A DNA stretch of 58,255 nucleotides from Marinilabiliaceae bacterium (GTDB lineage: Bacteria; Bacteroidota; Bacteroidia; Bacteroidales; Marinilabiliaceae): NCBI GenBank assembly GCA_016933045.1, contig JAFGBR010000005.1, positions 1 through 58,255 of the forward strand. Reading direction: 5' to 3'. The notes beneath the pieces were generated by a model. It was not told where the DNA came from and did no database searches. It saw nothing but the letters and a program-made list of their open reading frames with translations. The number at the start of each line of letters is the position of its first letter. Positions within the stretch are counted from its first letter, which is position 1. A program made the position numbers and the translations under genes. Positions 55,654 through 58,255 of the stretch are shown piece by piece.

Positions 55654-57400
55654 ATTTTACAATACCAATACCCAATTCATCCAATTGTTTCTTATCAATA
55701 AATGAAGGACTGTCAATCATCACATCTTTTCCTGCATTATTTTTAGGAAATGCTATAACATCGCGAATTGAATCGAGCCCTGCAAACATTGAAACCAAAC
55801 GATCAAACCCAAAAGCAACCCCACCATGAGGAGGTGCCCCATATTTAAAAGCGTTCATAAGAAACCCAAACTGCGATTCAGCCTCTTCACGTGTAAATCC
55901 AAGCACATCAAACATTTGTTGTTGTAATTCATCATTATGAATACGAATCGACCCGCCTCCTATTTCTACTCCATTTATAACTAAATCATAAGCATTTGCA
56001 CGCACATTTGCCGGATCAGATTTTAACAACTCAAAATCTTCGATTTTAGGCGATGTAAAGGGATGGTGCATAGCAAAAAAACGTTTTGAATCTTCGTCCC
56101 ATTCTAAAAGAGGAAAATCGACCACCCACAATGGAGCAAAAATATTTTTATCGCGCAAACCTAACTGACTTCCCATTTCTAAACGCAACTCACACATTGC
56201 CGACTGAGTTTTAGCTTTATTTCCGGCTAAAATCAAAATTAAATCGCCCGATTTAGCATTCATCTTTTTTGCAATGCGAGCTAAATCGTCAGGAGTATAA
56301 TATTTATCGACCGATGATTTACATGTCCCATCTGTATTAACTTTAATATAAATAAGCCCAGTAGCACCTATTTGCGGTTTTTTCACAAATTCAGTCAACT
56401 GATCAAGTTGTTTTCGTGTATATTCCGAACTTTCAGGAGCTGCAATACCAACCACATATTCGGCATTATCCAACACACTAAAATTATTACCTTTTACATC
56501 ATTGGTTAACTCAACAAACCTCATATCAAAACGAATATCAGGCTTATCACTTCCATAATATGTAATAGCATCGGCATACGACATTCTCGGAAAATCTCCA
56601 CCAAGCTCAATTTTCCTAACCTCTTTAAAAAGATGCTTTGTTAATCCTTCAAATGTATTAATAATATCTTCCTGCTCAACAAACGACATCTCACAATCGA
56701 TTTGGGTAAACTCGGGCTGACGATCAGCTCTCAAATCCTCATCGCGAAAACATTTCACGATTTGAAAATAGCGATCCATACCCCCAACCATTAGCAACTG
56801 CTTAAATACCTGCGGCGATTGTGGAAGTGCATAAAACTGACCCTGATTCATGCGCGAGGGTACAATAAAATCACGGGCTCCTTCGGGAGTAGATTTAATA
56901 AGTACAGGAGTTTCAACTTCTATAAAACCCTGAGTGTCCATATAACGACGAACTTCAAATGCAAGCTTATGTCTTAACACTAAATTGTTTCGAACCGGAC
57001 GGCGACGAATATCAAGATATCGATATTTCATTCGAAGCTCATCACCACCATCGGTATCATCTTCAATAGTAAAGGGAGGTAATTTAGCCGCGTTTAAAAC
57101 ATTTAATTCATCTACCAATATTTCAATATCGCCTGTTTCAATCTTATTATTCTTATTACTACGCTCAGCTACCGCCCCAACAATCTGAATAACAAATTCA
57201 CGTCCAAGTTCACGAGCTCGCTTACATAAACCTTCATTGGTTTCCATATTAAAAACCAATTGCGTAATTCCATAGCGATCGCGAAGATCAACAAATGTCA
57301 TTCCTCCTAAATCGCGGGCTTTTTGCACCCAACCACTCAGGGTTACAGTTTTACCAACGTCTGAAACTCGTAATTCGCCACAATGATGAGTTCTGTACAT
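55652..57400 (-). CDS. aspS: Aspartyl-tRNA synthetase
   Basis: A 582-residue class II synthetase of the bacterial type. The N-terminal OB-fold ([26 protein letters not shown]) binds the anticodon. The catalytic domain shows motif 2 in [18 protein letters not shown], and motif 3 in [15 protein letters not shown]; a GAD insertion domain lies in the middle (about 290-420). Length is normal for the bacterial form. It converges on the acyltransferase gene and is divergent from tadA. A -7-like CAAAAATA (57491-57498, plus strand) is a possible promoter for it. Confidence 0.97.
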   Translation of the reverse strand: MYRTHHCGELRVSDVGKTVTLSGWVQKARDLGGMTFVDLRDRYGITQLVFNMETNEGLCKRARELGREFVIQIVGAVAERSNKNNKIETGDIEILVDELNVLNAAKLPPFTIEDDTDGGDELRMKYRYLDIRRRPVRNNLVLRHKLAFEVRRYMDTQGFIEVETPVLIKSTPEGARDFIVPSRMNQGQFYALPQSPQVFKQLLMVGGMDRYFQIVKCFRDEDLRADRQPEFTQIDCEMSFVEQEDIINTFEGLTKHLFKEVRKIELGGDFPRMSYADAITYYGSDKPDIRFDMRFVELTNDVKGNNFSVLDNAEYVVGIAAPESSEYTRKQLDQLTEFVKKPQIGATGLIYIKVNTDGTCKSSVDKYYTPDDLARIAKKMNAKSGDLILILAGNKAKTQSAMCELRLEMGSQLGLRDKNIFAPLWVVDFPLLEWDEDSKRFFAMHHPFTSPKIEDFELLKSDPANVRANAYDLVINGVEIGGGSIRIHNDELQQQMFDVLGFTREEAESQFGFLMNAFKYGAPPHGGVAFGFDRLVSMFAGLDSIRDVIAFPKNNAGKDVMIDSPSFIDKKQLDELGIGIVK

Positions 57401-57521
57401 TTCCCTTTTATTTATATATTTCTATTATTTATTATATTAATGTAATATCAAAATAAACAGTTGTAATAAAACAATAAAATTGCCATTTTGCAAAAATACC
57501 ATATTTACAATTCAGGAATAT

Positions 57522-57529
57522 TACATTTG
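57522..57529 (+). promoter_or_regulatory. Candidate -7 element for tadA
   Basis: TACATTTG is a perfect TAnnTTTG match, 21 bases before the ATG at 57551. It would place transcription start after the in-frame ATG at 57488, which argues for the later start codon. No -33 element was seen at the right distance. Confidence 0.5.
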
Positions 57530-57550
57530 CCTTGCGAAATTAAAAAGAAA

Positions 57551-57997
57551 ATGGATAAAATAAATTTCTCAGACCAATACTTCATGAAACTGGCACTAAA
57601 AGAGGCTCAAAATGCTTTAAAAAAAGATGAAATACCTGTTGGAGCTGTAATAGTTTCGCAAAACAAGGTAATTGCAAAAGCCCACAACTTAACTGAAACA
57701 TTAAATGATGTTACTGCCCACGCCGAACTCCTGGCAATAACATCTGCTTCTGAAACTCTTGGCGGCAAATATCTTCGCAACTGCACCCTTTATGTCACTC
57801 TCGAACCATGCGCCATGTGCGCAGGAGCTCTTGCCTGGTCGCAAATTGGCAGAATTGTTTATGGTGCAAGCGACGAAAAACGCGGCTTTACAAAACACTC
57901 ACCATCATTGCTTCATCCAAAAACTGAGGTTACAGAAGGCATTTTAAATGACGAATGCAGAATAATTGTTAAAGATTTTTTTAAAATGAAACGATAA
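57551..57997 (+). CDS. tadA: tRNA adenosine(34) deaminase / nucleoside deaminase
   Basis: A 148-residue zinc deaminase. The active-site motifs are TAHAELLAI (zinc histidine and catalytic glutamate) and EPCAMCAGAL (two zinc cysteines). TadA turns adenosine into inosine at the wobble position of tRNA-Arg; guanine deaminase and other nucleoside deaminases share these motifs, but length, the conserved EIPVGAVIV and the GRIVYGASDEKRG segment fit TadA. The start at 57551 is chosen because the motif-bearing domain begins there and a -7 element lies upstream of it. It is followed by a terminator. Confidence 0.88.
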   Translation: MDKINFSDQYFMKLALKEAQNALKKDEIPVGAVIVSQNKVIAKAHNLTETLNDVTAHAELLAITSASETLGGKYLRNCTLYVTLEPCAMCAGALAWSQIGRIVYGASDEKRGFTKHSPSLLHPKTEVTEGILNDECRIIVKDFFKMKR

Positions 57998-57999
57998 AT

Positions 58000-58035
58000 A
58001 AAGAGGCTGCCTAAACTTATTAGACAGCCTCTTTT
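58000..58035. terminator. Terminator between tadA and the edge gene
   Basis: Stem AAAGAGGCTG (58000-58009) with CAGCCTCTTT (58025-58034), extended by CTAA/TTAG after one mismatch, and a T-run on the plus side. It serves tadA and probably the converging gene at the window edge. Confidence 0.85.
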
Positions 58036-58051
58036 GCATAATCAATATTAT

Positions 58052-58255
58052 TTACTTCTTTACCTTATATGTTGTAACACTATCATTATAAACAACCTTT
58101 AAAATATAATAGGTATTTGATTGAGGCAAATCAACAGATGTAATACTTTCGTTTGTTTCAAACTGATCAATCAAACTACCGCTAATCGAATACAACTGAA
58201 TTATTGCACCACCAACAAACTCACCGCCAAAATGCACATACGCCTTTTGGTTGGC
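58052..58255 (-). CDS. Partial: C-terminus of a probable T9SS cargo protein
   Basis: The open frame runs off the window edge, and only the last 67 codons plus stop are visible. They match a type A T9SS sorting domain: GGAIIQLYSISGSLIDQF, SITSVDLPQSNTYYILKV, and a short basic end YKVKK. The first part of the usual motif (PNP) lies outside. An apparent GTG start at 58237 is not real, because the frame continues to the window edge. The cargo domain cannot be seen. Confidence 0.75.
   Translation of the reverse strand, partial: ANQKAYVHFGGEFVGGAIIQLYSISGSLIDQFETNESITSVDLPQSNTYYILKVVYNDSVTTYKVKK

Noticed and set aside
57488-57550. Longer start for tadA at ATG 57488
   Set aside because: It would begin upstream of the -7 element at 57522 and add 21 residues not found in TadA.
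58052-58237. Independent small protein starting with GTG at 58237
   Set aside because: The frame remains open to the window edge and the sequence is the C-terminal part of a T9SS sorting domain, so it is a fragment of a larger gene.
1-58255. tRNA, rRNA, CRISPR arrays, insertion sequences or prophage genes
   Set aside because: No T-arm-like sequences, regularly spaced repeats, transposase or phage motifs were found by reading; a covariance-model search would be more sensitive.

Overview
The window is AT-rich chromosomal DNA from a member of the Bacteroidota, most likely Bacteroidales/Marinilabiliales-like; I would not go below that rank. The evidence is a one-protein hybrid two-component regulator (beta-propeller sensor, kinase, receiver and AraC domain in one chain), two type IX secretion (T9SS) sorting tails, a long PurF-type amidotransferase, a paired N-/O-acyltransferase set of the glycine-lipid type, and promoters of the lineage-specific TTTG-N19-21-TAnnTTTG form with little Shine-Dalgarno signal. 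Gene content is mostly core chromosome. I saw no tRNA, rRNA, CRISPR array, insertion sequence or prophage.

Layout. 0.1-4.3 kb: a polyprenol-phosphate-sugar synthase and a dihydroorotase in one operon, then small envelope proteins. 4.3-18.5 kb: a carbohydrate region. It holds a very large rhamnogalacturonan lyase (PL11) fused to autotransporter-type beta-strand repeats and a T9SS tail, a GH2 glycosidase downstream of it, and a hybrid two-component regulator. Between them lie a DsrE-like protein, a methyltransferase, a cytoplasmic GH13 enzyme and a tiny acidic exported protein. No SusC/SusD pair is present in the window.

18.7-30.7 kb: mfd, a PAS response regulator, then a tight run of coaX, an outer-membrane barrel, a TPR protein, lptC, a CBS-domain membrane protein and a PpiD-type foldase, that is, cofactor synthesis plus envelope assembly. 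30.7-46.8 kb: a complete dcw cluster on the minus strand, in the order mraZ-rsmH-ftsL-ftsI-murE-mraY-murD-ftsW-murG-murC-ftsQ-ftsA-ftsZ followed by yqeY. murF and ddl are absent. Four 10-bp-spaced GTGG repeats just upstream of mraZ look like the MraZ operator and overlap the predicted promoter.

47-58 kb: an O-acyltransferase and N-acyltransferase pair (glycine lipids), a lipoamide-dehydrogenase-like flavoprotein that has lost both redox cysteines, a long PurF-type amidophosphoribosyltransferase, SPOR-domain and universal stress proteins, a lone STAS protein, a second acyltransferase, aspS, tadA, and at the window edge the C-terminus of another probable T9SS cargo. Hairpin terminators mark most convergent or operon-end junctions. 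The most notable items are the cysteine-less flavoprotein, the MraZ operator, the lyase/autotransporter-repeat/T9SS fusion and a 27-bp perfect inverted repeat that reaches into two converging coding ends.
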